DNA of 64,000 bases from NCBI RefSeq assembly GCF_023078275.1, contig NC_062996.1, forward strand, positions 10,354,001 to 10,418,000. Reading direction: 5' to 3'. The notes beneath the pieces are model-generated. The model ran no database searches. It was given only the letters and a program-made list of their open reading frames with translations, and had not been told where the DNA came from. Made by a program: the position numbers and the translations under genes. Every line of letters starts with the position of its first letter. Positions within the stretch are counted from its first letter, which is position 1. Of the stretch, positions 1-11,100 are shown piece after piece. This stretch comes from Leguminivora glycinivorella. Taxonomy: Eukaryota > Arthropoda > Insecta > Lepidoptera > Tortricidae.

Positions 1-2018
1 CATAAATAGAGGCAGACAACAAGCGGTCTTATCGTTAAAGAACGATCTCTACCAGACAACCTTTGGGTAGTGGAAATAAAAAAACATAATCAAAAAGAGT
101 AGGTGTAAGTAAAAACAGTAGGTAGGGGTAGGTTCGCGGCCTAATCAGGGGTGGCGCGTGTTCTCACGGAACGCACGTTCGCACTTTCTATTGTTACTTT
201 ACGTTGCGAGTTTTTTTTAAGGTTCATATGCGATGTCCACGTGTGGAATGGCTAATAATGCTTAGTTAAATAGACATCATGAATAAAATAGGACAATCTT
301 ACACATATCTTATTGATTAAATCCCACGGAAAAGTTCAATAAGACTTGTGATACTGAAGGCTTAAACAAAGATATATAAATACAGATATATACCTAGAAA
401 GTAGTCAAGACTTGAATAAATAGTATAACATTTTATCTGAGAATTAATTCGTTTTAATCCATAGGCAACCCTATCATCCGACGCTGCGCACGTGCGGCTC
501 GTTTCTTTGTTAGAATTTTGTAGGCATTTAAAAAGGCGGCATTTCGTGAACATCAAAGCAGTGGGCCTTCTGTACTTGTACTATTATATATTCTGTGATA
601 AAATTCAAATGCTTGACCAGTAAAGATGTATGTACTTGATGAGCTACGCACAAAGCCCCAGCTGTCAACAATATGCCTAAACCATATTCTTAGTTATTTC
701 AGTCACATCTCGGGCTGCCAGATAGCCTGGAGAGATTAATTATGAACCCATGCAATTAAAACTGTACGAGGACATGCACTTGGTGACAAACAGATGTCTA
801 TGGAGGGACCTAGTCTTCAAATGACATGATGTCATCATGTCACAATCCACAGCATTGAGGGAACAACTGAAAAATAAAATTTATACACCATGTTTTTCTT
901 GTTTTCCGTTAAATTCAACATGTTGTTAAGTTCATTATCAGGAACCACCCTGTATATCACTCTTAGTTAAATTCGAAAAAAAAAATTTTTCGTCGTTTTC
1001 ATACATAATAAATGAATTAGTTAGTGTGAGAGACCCTTAAGAATAATATTCAAGTTAGTGTCAAGTGATTGACATCACATATAACATTGGGAAGTGGTAA
1101 AGGCTGTCACAGACATGTTCAGTAATTTTTTTATTTTTTTAATAACTCATTAACCGTAAGAGTTAAGACACTAGTTTCTTAGAGAAATTAAATATATTTG
1201 ATCTAAAGAACCATCACCTAAAGTTAACGGAATTCAATAAAAACAGGTTGAAGTATACACATTGAGTGCTAGAATAGTTAAAGCAGTATCAGTAAACCAT
1301 GAAGAACCTCATAAAGGCAGGGGGGGCTCACTCCGCGATTCTATCGCTGCGCTACAAGTACATATCAGCGGCCGCGAGTCCGCGGCCCATTCATTGGCGA
1401 CGACCTTCGCGCGGCACAATAAAATTCAATGTAGGCTGCTCGCGTACGGTCCGTTTGTTAATGTAGGTAAGAATTTAGAATGGCGGCATTTTGTGAATAT
1501 CAAAGGAGTGAGCCTTCTGTACTTGTACTATTATATATTCTGTGATAAAGGTTGAAACATGTCAAGGATTTATTTAGCTTAGTAATATGTGAGTCGTTCA
1601 AAGAATGTTTAAAATGTTAGTTTCACCAAAGATGTATAATTAACTTTGTCTGCTTCTTTACATGTTGCAAAGAGACCATAGCACTGATGACAGTTCTGAT
1701 TCTGACAAAGGAGCAAATACTGATGTCTCACCACTCTGCCATAAAATAACATTTTGTAACTCCTCCAAGTGTCAATTATGAAAATTTTGTTAAACAGACA
1801 CAAGGACAAAGCAAGCTTTTCATGAATGCAGGGAAATATACCCAGTTGAAAGTCCAAACGAACATAATAAATATTTATACCAAAGCATAAACATCCAATA
1901 GGAAATGAAACCCTGAGCTATAAACGGAATGTTTATATTTATTCTCCGGTTAAGACGATAAAAAGCAAGAAATAAAGCATATAAACGAAATATTAAACGA
2001 TAAAAAGGGCCAACTTAC
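1..2018. other. Non-coding stretch, probably intron of the leftward ZAD gene
   Basis: I find no coding exon that can be supported here. Two copies of a dispersed repeat share an almost identical tail of about 67 bases (535-602 and 1483-1549), the second with a GC-rich head at about 1340-1440. Because the exon at 2019-2198 on the minus strand ends in a splice donor and the second half of its ZAD is not seen, this stretch is most likely its first intron. Short ORFs such as 1609-1857 have no recognisable domain. Confidence 0.5.
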
Positions 2019-2198
2019 ATCTATGCTGAAACATTTTAACAATATATTTGCATAGGACGGAACATCAGTCGAACTGCTACCGAGCATACTCTTCACAGCT
2101 CCTTCGTTCAAACACAGGTTACAGATCCCTAGCAGCGGCAGGCTCTCCACTGTTATCTCCATTTTATTTTCCGATTCACACTCCGCGATTAAATTCAA
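2019..2198 (-). CDS. First exon of a ZAD zinc-finger gene (partial, continues left of window)
   Basis: This exon encodes 60 residues starting at an ATG at 2198; a second in-frame ATG lies at 2163. It contains the N-terminal half of a zinc-finger-associated domain (ZAD): CNLC, then a loop, then PSYANILLKCFSID. A GTAAGT donor follows at 2018-2013 and the exon ends in phase 0, exactly as the first ZAD exons of the three complete genes in this window do. In the family, the ZAD binds zinc through two CxxC pairs and mediates dimerisation; the second pair must be on the next exon. That exon and the finger array are not in the window, so the DNA-binding part is unknown. It lies head to head with the plus-strand gene at 2775. 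Confidence 0.8.
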
Positions 2199-2774
2199 TT
2201 CATTCTGATTAATTGGTAATCACCACAAACCAAAATTCCAATTAATTTTTGACAGCCAGGAATTGACGTTTGTGACTAACTTTTTTCTTTGTTTTTGGAC
2301 TTTGGCGTGAGGAACTCACAGCCTTTTTGCTTTTTGAGGTGAGATGTATTTTTCTGTTTAAAAATGAATGAATTATAGTCTGTCAAACAAGTTTGTTAGC
2401 ACAAAAGGCGCAAAATACAAATTGTGTATGGCAAGTTGGTACTGTTGGTAGGCAATGGGAAATCTTTGGTGGGCAGAATAAAGGTTTAATCAATTCTTCA
2501 TAATTCGCCCCTAGATTATTTCAATTTTACGCTTTTTTCTACTTATCTAAAAGGAGTTGAGTCAGACTATACATGGATAGGTTTGAGAAAATCCTCTTTT
2601 TGGTGTGATTAGTCAAGTTGACACCACAATTCTTGCTAAGCCAGGGGATGTCTTGATAAAGGATTGTATAAAATTAGGGCGATTAGGTTCTTAGAGATAT
2701 TTTCGTCGGTATTTTTTTATAGTCATTTTATTTTATTTTTGTAAATACATTGTGTTTGATAACACAAAGTTAAT
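2199..2774. promoter_or_regulatory. Candidate shared promoter between divergent genes
   Basis: This 576-base gap separates the start codons of a minus-strand ZAD gene and the plus-strand 156-residue gene. Both 5' UTRs and both promoters must fit here unless there are unseen upstream exons. I see no repeat in it and no clear TATA box; the bidirectional role is inferred from geometry alone. Confidence 0.4.
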
Positions 2775-5011
2775 ATGTCTAATCAAGACGCTGGACATCT
2801 GGAATGTAGTCAGCAACCAGAAGAAGTTGACGAAGGTATGGTTTCAATCCATTTTGACCTTACCTAACTAAGCAGAAGTTTCTTAGAAAGCAGGGCCGTA
2901 GCTAGAGGGAGGGCATTGTGGGGCAATGCCCTGCCTGCCATAAAATCCCATTACCCTACCAACGTAGAATTACATTGTTTCACAGGAATACATTATACAT
3001 TCTACTTGTAATAACGGCTGATGACCTACGTACACAGACTACTAAGAAGATACTTACGTCTTAAATTCTGGCTACGACCCTGTTGGAAAGTATGCACCAT
3101 GTGTAGAGTGAACACACACTTTCCATTTCTGATTCATCTCTTGCCAATACAAGCTTAGAAGATTACCTACTTAATGTGTTTCAGTTATAGACTGTCAACC
3201 AAATGTCGACTCTAAAATGTCTCGAAATTAAACTTTTCTACGTCAGTTAAAAATTCGCCCCTACATTTTCAATCATTTTTTTAAGTGTTATGGCTCGTCA
3301 ATGATTCCGTCAGCGTCAAGGTTTAGGAAGGTACGCGTTTTATGGAGACAATTGGTCTGTGAGTGTGTGCTCTACATTTTTCAAATTTGCCTCCTTTAAG
3401 TCCCAAAATTTGCTTAACGTCTACTTCATGTTCTCCAAATCAGATGCAGAATTCAACGAAAAACTATCGAAAAATTTCGATGTACTGCCACTTTTCGAAA
3501 GTGCGCACAGTGCCTACATAGGCGTGAAGAAATACTCGCTCAACAACAACGAAACGTTGAGGAATCGATGGCATGAACGCGTTGTGAGCGGAATTTCTCC
3601 TGGAAGTAAACAGATGCCCAAAATCACGTAATTCCATTTTCTCGAAATCGTTTTTAAGAGTTTTTACAGGGAGATTCATTCCAAGCTAAAAGTTGACAGC
3701 GATTTTGATACATAGTCCCGTCTGTGCAAGTATTTTGCCGGCGGAATCAGAACGAGAATCATTTATTGTTTGTTATTATTATATATGTACATACATATGT
3801 TAGCGTTTATTGCGTGTTCCTGCAGGATTGTGTCAGCAAACTTATGTCTAGATATCACTAGCATAAGTTAATGATGTTGGATTGTGTATTCATACCGATA
3901 CGTTACAGTTTGATGTTATGTACTTAACTAGCACAAACTGCACAAATCACAATTATATCAGCAGGGTCAAAAAACATCTGTTAACTTAGATTGGAATGAC
4001 TCTATACTCTACGGTAGACCAATACTTTTACATTGAAAATGTTTGAACCAATTAAATGGAAATCGAACTAAGTATACTTAACTCATAGAATAAAATAAAA
4101 TGTTTATCTTTTACATTCTGTTTTAGCGACTACCATTTCCACAACTGCCGCACAAAGTTCTTGCCGTCGGAGTCCCAGGCTAACTACAGGTCGCCGAAGT
4201 TTCACTTGACGCCCGGACCTGGTGTAGATCAGTAACGCATTTCATAATCTTTAAGTAGTTACCTAGTACACCTTCCAGTCATGCACGGATCCAGGTCAGG
4301 ATCATGACCCCATCCCACCCCCTGGAGCCTAGCTTGGCCATACAAAATAACCACGTGATGCCCTGGGCTGGGCATACACGTTGACAACGTGATCTCTCCT
4401 TCATCCTTCGCCCGTACATTTTCATATTTATTAAGTGTAATGATAATGACTCGATTTTTATTTTTATTTTTATTTATTTTTATAATGACTCGATGTTGAT
4501 TCCACTAACTTCAAGGTTTAAAAAGGCAAGCGTTTTATGAAAACAAAAGGCCGGTGAGCCGTTGCCTGAAAAATTTAGTTTTCAAATTTGCCGTTTATTT
4601 AGTGTCGGTGTTTAGGTTGACCGTCTATAAATATTATAAATGGGAAAGTGTGGGTGTCTGTTTGTTTGTCCGTCTTTCACGGTAAAACGGAGCAACGAAT
4701 TGACGTGATTTTTTTAAGTGGAGATAGTTGAATGGATGGAGAGTGACATAGGCTACTTTTCGTCTCTTTCGAACGCGAGCGAAGCCGCGGGCAAAAGCTA
4801 GTAATCTATAGATTCCAGTAGAAAACATAACAAAGATCTGAGACGTAACTTTAGAGTGTGATATTGATATAATTCATTATATTTTTACAGTTTTGGACAA
4901 AGACCAATACCAGATGACATGATGATGTCAAGAACTAAGCCGAAAACTCAACCGACAGTCAAAAAGGATAAAACTAAAAAAACGCAGAAGGGACAAGAAT
5001 TAGTTAAGTAA
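2775..5011 (+). CDS. Four-exon gene, 156-residue basic-tailed protein of unknown function
   Basis: The exons are 2775-2835, 3444-3627, 4127-4231 and 4891-5011. Phases 1, 2 and 2 join without breaking the frame, and the donors are GTATGG, GTAATT and GTAACG. The 157 codons end in TAA at 5009-5011, and an AATAAA at 5430-5435 could end the transcript. The protein starts with an acidic segment (MSNQDAGHLECSQQ), has a middle rich in aromatic and basic residues (ESAHSAYIGVKKYSLNNNET; RNRWHERVVSGISPGSKQ), then TPGPGVDHFGQRPIPDD, and a lysine/threonine-rich tail. There is no signal peptide, membrane segment or zinc finger. I do not recognise the family. The short PGPG motif and size resemble small ciliary or sperm-tail microtubule proteins, but this is only a guess. 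Intron 3 holds dispersed repeats. Confidence 0.7.
3245..3415 (+). repeat. Dispersed repeat, copy 1 of 3
   Basis: A stretch starting near a TCGCCCCTACATTTTCAA-type motif and running through GGCTCGTCAATGATTCCGTC and AAGGTTTAGGAAGG recurs at about 4402-4620 and 38756-38930. It ends only about 30 bases before exon 2 of the 156-residue gene. The family is not identified. Confidence 0.55.
4402..4620 (+). repeat. Dispersed repeat, copy 2 of 3
   Basis: This copy has the same succession of motifs as 3245-3415 (CGTACATTTTCA, AATGACTCGATG, CAAGGTTTAAAAAGG, GCGTTTTATGAAA), with an internal TTTTTATTTTTATTT expansion. It lies in intron 3 of the 156-residue gene. Confidence 0.5.
4625..4803 (+). repeat. Dispersed lepidopteran-type repeat ending in CGCGGGCAAAAGCTAGTAAT
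   Basis: It runs from ATTATAAATGGGAAAG through TCCGTCTTTCACGG, GAGTGACATAGGCTACTTTT and GCGAGCGAAGCCGCGGGCAA. Further copies lie at 19227-19395 (minus), 23878-24048 (plus) and 34306-34475 (minus), with a diverged one at 24220-24400. It looks like the 3' end of a non-LTR retroelement family; that assignment is inferred. Confidence 0.65.
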
Positions 5012-6210
5012 AATTATGTTATAACGAAGACATCGCATAGTCTATGTTAAAATATAAGTAGGTAACTTATACTTTTACCTAATATTCCATTTAACTAATT
5101 TTATTGTGATTATCTGTTAATAATATCGCCTATTCGCCAGTCTAGAGCTATTTCTATAAAGCCAGCCAAACTTTCATAATCCCACTCGGCTCTGTCTATA
5201 TATTTTACCTTGGAGTGGGAAAGCACGGTAGCGTGTGGTAGCGTATATCTCGTCGCTGCGTCCTTTCCGCACTTTATGTAAGTGACTAGTCTAGATGACG
5301 CTACCATGCTAGCCCGTTTTGTTACAGCTGTTACAGTTTGTTAGCTTATTATTTATTTTAGATTTGTTATAATTTTAATATTTATTTTCTAGTCGTATAT
5401 TTGTGTTTTGTAAATATGTAATTATTTTTAATAAATGTGTGTTTCGACAAAGAAAATACTGCTGTAAACTGTCTAGGACAACCACGGAAGTATAACTAAA
5501 GCATGGAAGCCATGCTAAAATAAGAGCTCGGTGACATGTATCTTACTCACACCACACTATTACCTTTTTTATATGAGCGAATGAGACAAAATTCTACAAC
5601 TTCTTTCGTTTTCTCGAAGGTTGTCCCTAAATGCTGATGTCAAAATGGACCTGGGGTCCATTTATTATACGGCAAAATTAAATATACGTTTGTCATTTCA
5701 CACTCGGTCTCCATCTTTGACAACTGTACATAGTCGTATTATATTGGTTCGGATTTTTAGCGCGACTTCAATGGTCGTCTTGACGATATTTATTTATTTT
5801 GTGAGGATTTCTGATAGATCGTGGAAAAATTAGCTCAGTGTATATTTGTGATAGTTCCAAGTTTCATTTCGGACTATGGCTTGTGTGATCAAGTGTTGCA
5901 AATCACATTCAGGAAGAAAAGAAAACACGCAAGAGGTTATATCATTTCATCGGTAAGTTTCTTGAAATTTTGATAGTATTTATTGATACGACCTGACAGA
6001 AATATAAATGTACATATTAGTAGTTTATACAGTTCAAATCTTATTCAATTCTGTATAGATTTTTGCATATTTTTTGGAAGTTTTCTCAAACTCGCAAAGG
6101 TTATGTTTTTTGGCATAGTGATGTGATGTGTTTTATCGACCATGCAATAATAACCTATCGATATCCATACCTAAAAAACGATATGAATGATTATTGTTCT
6201 TTGTTATGAT

Positions 6211-7129
6211 TAGAGATAGGCCGAATATTCGTTAAATATTCGGTATTCGACAAATTCGGCAAGTTTTTCAGTGTTCGTATTCGGCCGAATAGTTCGGTTA
6301 CATTGCCGAATATTTACCGAATAAACGAAGTAAATAAATAGCGTAACCTGTTTCGTAATTCATCACATAATGACATCCTATTTCTGAATTCTAAGAAACT
6401 ACCAAAGGAAGTTAAAAATGAGTTAAAATATAAAATTTAATAATTTTGTATAAAAGTAGAATAACGTATCTTTTTTTTTTTTGTTAGCCTATTTGAGTGT
6501 CCCACTGCTGGGCAAAGGCCTCTCCCCTGGCTCTCCATGACTCCCTGTTCTCTGTTTCCTCCGGCCAGTTCTTCAGAAAGGCGTCAAGATCGTTTCGCCA
6601 TCTTTGCCTGGGCCTGCCCGGCCCTCGCTTCTTCGTCGGCATCCACTTGGTGGCTATGTTAGCCCACCTATCCGGATGCATGCGATAGACGTGGCCGGCC
6701 CAGTCCCATTTAAGCCTGGCGGTTTTTTTGCCAACATCAGCAATGCGAGTTTTGGAGCGCAGCGTAGTGTTTCGGACTCGATCGGTCCTTTTGACACCTA
6801 GAATGCTGCGCTCCATAGCGCGTTGGCAAACCTAACGTATAATAAATAAATAACGTAAAATAACGTATAAATAACGTAATAATAAATAACGTACAAATAA
6901 CGTATCTTAAAAAACAAAAACGATTTTTTTCTTATACACTAAATTATAGGAACATTAAGATAAATGTGTACCCATTAGCAATCATTGAAACGTTTTCAAC
7001 TCTAAGCCCGGATTTAAAACATGGCTCAACCGAATATTCGGCCGAATGTTCGGTTCGGTAATAAACAGCTGAACCGAATGTTCGGCCGAATATTCGTATT
7101 CGGTAAAGTCCGTATTCGGCCCATCTCTA
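6211..7129. mobile_element. hAT-like non-autonomous element with 8-bp target duplication
   Basis: The 8-bp direct repeat GTTATGAT occurs at 6203-6210 and 7130-7137. Inside it the ends are inverted repeats, TAGAGATAGGCCGAATA at the left and TAGAGATGGGCCGAATAC read inward from the right. Subterminal sequence is rich in CCGAATATTCGG palindromes. An 8-bp duplication and TAGAGATGGGC-type ends are typical of hAT MITEs. No transposase is present; an RTE fragment is nested inside. Confidence 0.75.
6476..6835 (-). mobile_element. 3' fragment of an RTE-type non-LTR retrotransposon
   Basis: The minus strand encodes about 110 residues with the order RTDRVRN, WAGHVYRM, RGPGRPRQRWRNDLD and FAQQWD. This is the C-terminal tail of RTE-type reverse transcriptases found as domain debris in insect genomes. 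There is no reverse transcriptase core, so it is a 5'-truncated insertion. It is nested in the hAT-like element 6211-7129 and is therefore younger than it. Confidence 0.7.
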
Positions 7130-7986
7130 GTTATGATTCTCTTGTTATTTACTTATCTTGCAAATTCAACTTTATATATTTCTTAGATTTCCGAAGAACA
7201 CTGGAAACACGAAGTTCAAGGTGCGATGATCGCGTTTACTCCCTGGACCCCACCAAAAAGGAGAAGGCCAAGAAGCTAAAACAGAGCCTGTCCCCAGGTC
7301 TCTATATGAGGGGTGAAAGTGAAGTAATGATTAATGTATGACTAAGTCTAGTCAAAAGTCATAATAAACGCAATTTGTACATTACCTTGCCTATTTTCAA
7401 TATTAATAAAAGTGATAAATTTAATACATTTTTAGTGTCATTAGTTATGTATGAAGTTTATATTATTTTTAAGGTGAGAACATAAGCACGTGCAAAATAT
7501 ATCGATAATTAAATCGACACAGTCACATCCCTGGCTAAACACGAAATCTCACAAAACTGGCGACCACCTACCAAAAAGAGAAATAACTAGCATATATCCG
7601 TCTCTTTTCAATACATTATCTAATTCATAAGGAAGTCAAGGATGAGTATACGCGTTTCACACGATTTTTTATTAGGGAGGCTTGAGGACAACTGATGTAT
7701 ACGTTCAAATTTAAACAAATTGTAATCTTTGAAGGTCGGATCAGGAAATTTTCATTAAAATCTCATTGAGTTTATCTTTCAATAAAAATGTTAATTGTGA
7801 TATATTGTTAATTTTATTTAATAATTAGACGTGGTAATGTGATAAATGTGTGAATAAAACTCAAAAGTATTAAGAAGTACATAATTTAGTTGATCAAGTT
7901 TTTGAACGTACTTTTGTACCAAAACATTTTTGTTGTTTGTGTTTGGTGCCCGACATAAAAAACGAATAAGATTTATTAAATAGAAT

Positions 7987-8138
7987 GGCTCCCCACAGAC
8001 AGTCTTAAAAATTCATAATCTTAAAAAAAACTTGTATGCAATCTGACAGTTCAAACTGACACTGACAGATCTGAACTGTCAGATTGCATACAAGTTTTTT
8101 TTAAGATTATGAATTTTTAAGACTGTCTGTGGGGAGCC
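7987..8138. mobile_element. Near-perfect hairpin MITE, copy 1
   Basis: This 152-base palindrome starts GGCTCCCCACAGACAGTC and ends with its complement GACTGTCTGTGGGGAGCC, with a short loop around 8060. AAT flanks both sides, compatible with a 3-bp target duplication. A second copy is at 57291-57454, where the 3-bp duplication can be proved. It lies 35 bases upstream of the gene A start codon. Confidence 0.85.
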
Positions 8139-8172
8139 AATGGGTAGTTGGACTTAAGAAAATCATATCACT

Positions 8173-11100
8173 ATGTCTTTAAATACGTGCCTGTTCTGCT
8201 TGGGGCCTGAGGCTACAAAAGACATTTTCCATGAACATTATCATCAAGGAAAGAAACAAGTGTATTCCGAAATATTACTAAAAACTTATAATGTAACCGT
8301 AAGTATTTTAATGTTAACATAGTCCAATATGGTGTTATAAATTACCTATAGCTTTAAACAACAACATATCTGGAGTTGCATGCGTCCATAGGCTATGCTA
8401 GTTTGCCAACTGTTTTAAACAAAATTAAAATTTTGAAAAAACCCCCGACCGCGACGTAGTGGACCGATTTTCATGAAACATAGCTAAGAACACTCCCGAC
8501 TTACTCAGCTTTCAGACAAAAAAACTAAATCGGTTCATCCGTTCGGGAGCTGCAATGCCAAAGACACACACACACAGACAGACACGTGAAACTTATAACA
8601 CCCCTTCGTTTTTGCGTGGGAGGTTAAAATGTATAAAGTAACAGACATTATTATTTGTGAGTGTGCACAGGAAAATGTCTCATCACTTTGTCGAATGCTA
8701 TAAAGCCGCTTTGTCAGTTTATTCGTATAAAGATACAAGTAGATTTAGCCTTAATGGTAACCGACAAAGTGGGACGTTTTACTAAACACACGACAACCTT
8801 CAAATCAAGAGTGAACAGGCATCTTCTGGGCGAGCTCACTCCATCGTAGGCCACGTCTTTGCCTTTGGCTAGTCTGTGGTCAAGAGTAAGCCCATTTATA
8901 ATTTAAAAAAAAGAACACTCAAATTATTGCATTTTATAATGTGTGGCATAAATTTCAGGTATCACAACATATCAGTAACAGTAGAATCTGTGGACAGTGT
9001 GCAACTGAACTTGAGAGAGCTGCAGACTTCAAGATTAAAGCTGTAAAATCACTGAACCATTTGCTGTTGGTAGAATTGAAAGAAAATGATCAGTGGGATG
9101 ATTTTGAGGACAAAATCAGTGTGGATTTTGATGATGGACCACAACCTAGTGAAGGTACAGGTAAAGACAATAAAATAAATAAATATTGTGTACTTTTTAA
9201 GGCATAACCACTTTTAAAAGATGTCGAATGCAGTAAATATATCTGTGGGTCTAGTGTAAAAGGGTATAACTCAAATTGACTCGATGAAAAAGGGCACATG
9301 TCTGAGGTGGGACTTGTCATAGAGTCAATTTGAGTTATACCCTTTTTCACTAGACCCACAGATATGAATATGAAACATATTACAAAACTTGTCAAAGAGT
9401 CAATTTGAGTTATACCCTTTTTCACTAGACCCACAGATATGAATATTCATTATGAATATGATATTACAAATACGGATGTTCTTAGACCTGAGATATACTT
9501 AACAGTTTGCTTTATGGCAATTATGGTCCATTGGCCTATGAGCAATTTAGTAATTATGTTCTAGTATCTATTATAACATGTGACCTAATACATACATACA
9601 TACATACAATCACGCCTGTATCACAGATTAATAATAAGTTACTAACGTCTGTATCCCAAAAAGGGATAGGCAGAACACATGAAACTACTAAAGCTTCAGC
9701 GCCACTCTTGGCAAATAAAGGGTTGAAAGAAAACTAAACCTATGACCTAATCATGATGATATGATACCTATGATGTGACCTAATCATGTGTATAAATAAT
9801 AATAATAAAGAAAAAAATTTGCACCCATAGTACAAGCTACATACCCATATAAATAATTTTAATATGAGTGTGTAGAGGAAAGTAGCCATTACTCGGAAAT
9901 ACATAATTTGCTGATACAGATGGCGCCACTTTTGCGGTATAAGCGTTCCATTCGGGCCAAAAATGACGTTTTTTGTATTGTTTGTTCAGCAAGTACTCAC
10001 AAAAATTGTATTGTGCTGTAGCATAAAATGGTATTGTTAGATAGATCTATCTAACAATACCATTTAATTAATTATCGAAATATTATAAAAGACGAACATA
10101 TTTATTTATGACCAGCTGGAAAAATTCAATAATGTGGCATTTTTTACAAAAATTTGTTGCTTGTTCATATTTGAGGACATCGTATGTAAAAATTAAAGCA
10201 TAAAACTGTCAAAAATTACTTAAAACACTAAGATTAACTAATAAGGATTAAAATAAATATACATTATCCACAGTAAAACTTATTCATCTTATCAAATAAT
10301 GCATTAGAAACTATGGCGGCGGCAATGGCTGGCAATGTACTGAAACTTGTTGGCAATCGTGACTCTTTCGATTCGTTTGAGGCAATCATATGCTAAAATT
10401 AAAGCATAAAACCGTCAAAAATGACTAAAAATACTAAGACTAACTACTAAGGATTACAATAAATATACATTTTCTATAGTAAAACATATTCATCTCCTCA
10501 AATATGCATTAGAATGTTTGGCGCCGCCATCGCATATTAACATACCGAAGCAATCTAGTCTCTTCCGATTCGTTTTTTAAGGCCATCGTATGCAAAAATT
10601 TAAGCATATAACCATAAAAAGGTACTAAAAATACTAAGACTTACTAATAAGGATTAGAATAAATATACATTTTCTATAGTAAAACACATTCATCTCCTCA
10701 AATGCATTAGAATGAATGGCGCCGGCGGCTGTATATAACATACGATCAAGCGATAATGATTGATTGTAGTTAAAATTCAGTAAAGTACTATGAATAATAA
10801 GCATGTATATCGTCGCTTAGCACTAGTACCCATAATACAAGCTTTGCTTAGTTTGGGGCTAGGTTGATCTGTGTAAGGTGTCGTCCAATATTTATTTATT
10901 TATTTATATGTACAGTACTTTTTTGGTGGTGCGCAGGCCCCGAAGGCCCCACGGTCTTGTCTTTTGTATTTTGTTTACCTTTAGTGTTTTTACGCGAGGC
11001 CGCAGGCCGAGCTACAGATAGATAGTGCTCCCACGCAGAATACTTTTTACACACTTTTATAATTGTTCTGCGCGGGAGTTGGACCTCCGGCCCGCCACTT

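Larger units (their letters stand above)
5876..7229 (+). pseudogene. THAP-type zinc-finger N-terminus, two exons, apparently truncated
   Basis: Exon 1 (5876-5952) begins MACVIKCCKSHSGRK and ends in FHR with a GTAAGT donor in phase 2. Exon 2 begins at 7187 after TTCTTAG, restores the frame and gives FPKN. The C..CC start and the FHRFPK block are the N-terminal half of a THAP domain (C2CH DNA-binding finger). The frame then stops at TGA 7227-7229 after about 40 residues, before the third Cys and the His. A GTGCGA at 7221 could be a donor to an exon I cannot find. AATAAA at 7363-7368 follows. Two other frames stay open beyond the stop for up to 38 codons, so a frameshifted remnant is possible. 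The intron contains a hAT-like element. It may be a dying host gene or a transposase relic. Confidence 0.4.

Noticed and set aside
1681..1790. Plus-strand frame with STDDSSDSDKGANTDV as a possible exon
   Set aside because: It is short, has no supporting splice sites or neighbours, and its acidic composition alone is not evidence.
5110..5307. 65-codon minus-strand ORF downstream of the 156-residue gene
   Set aside because: It lies in the likely 3' UTR between the stop (5011) and AATAAA (5430), with no recognisable domain.
6484..6816. 110-codon minus-strand ORF as a host gene
   Set aside because: Its sequence is the C-terminal tail of an RTE-type retrotransposon, and a related fragment occurs at 33960-34105.
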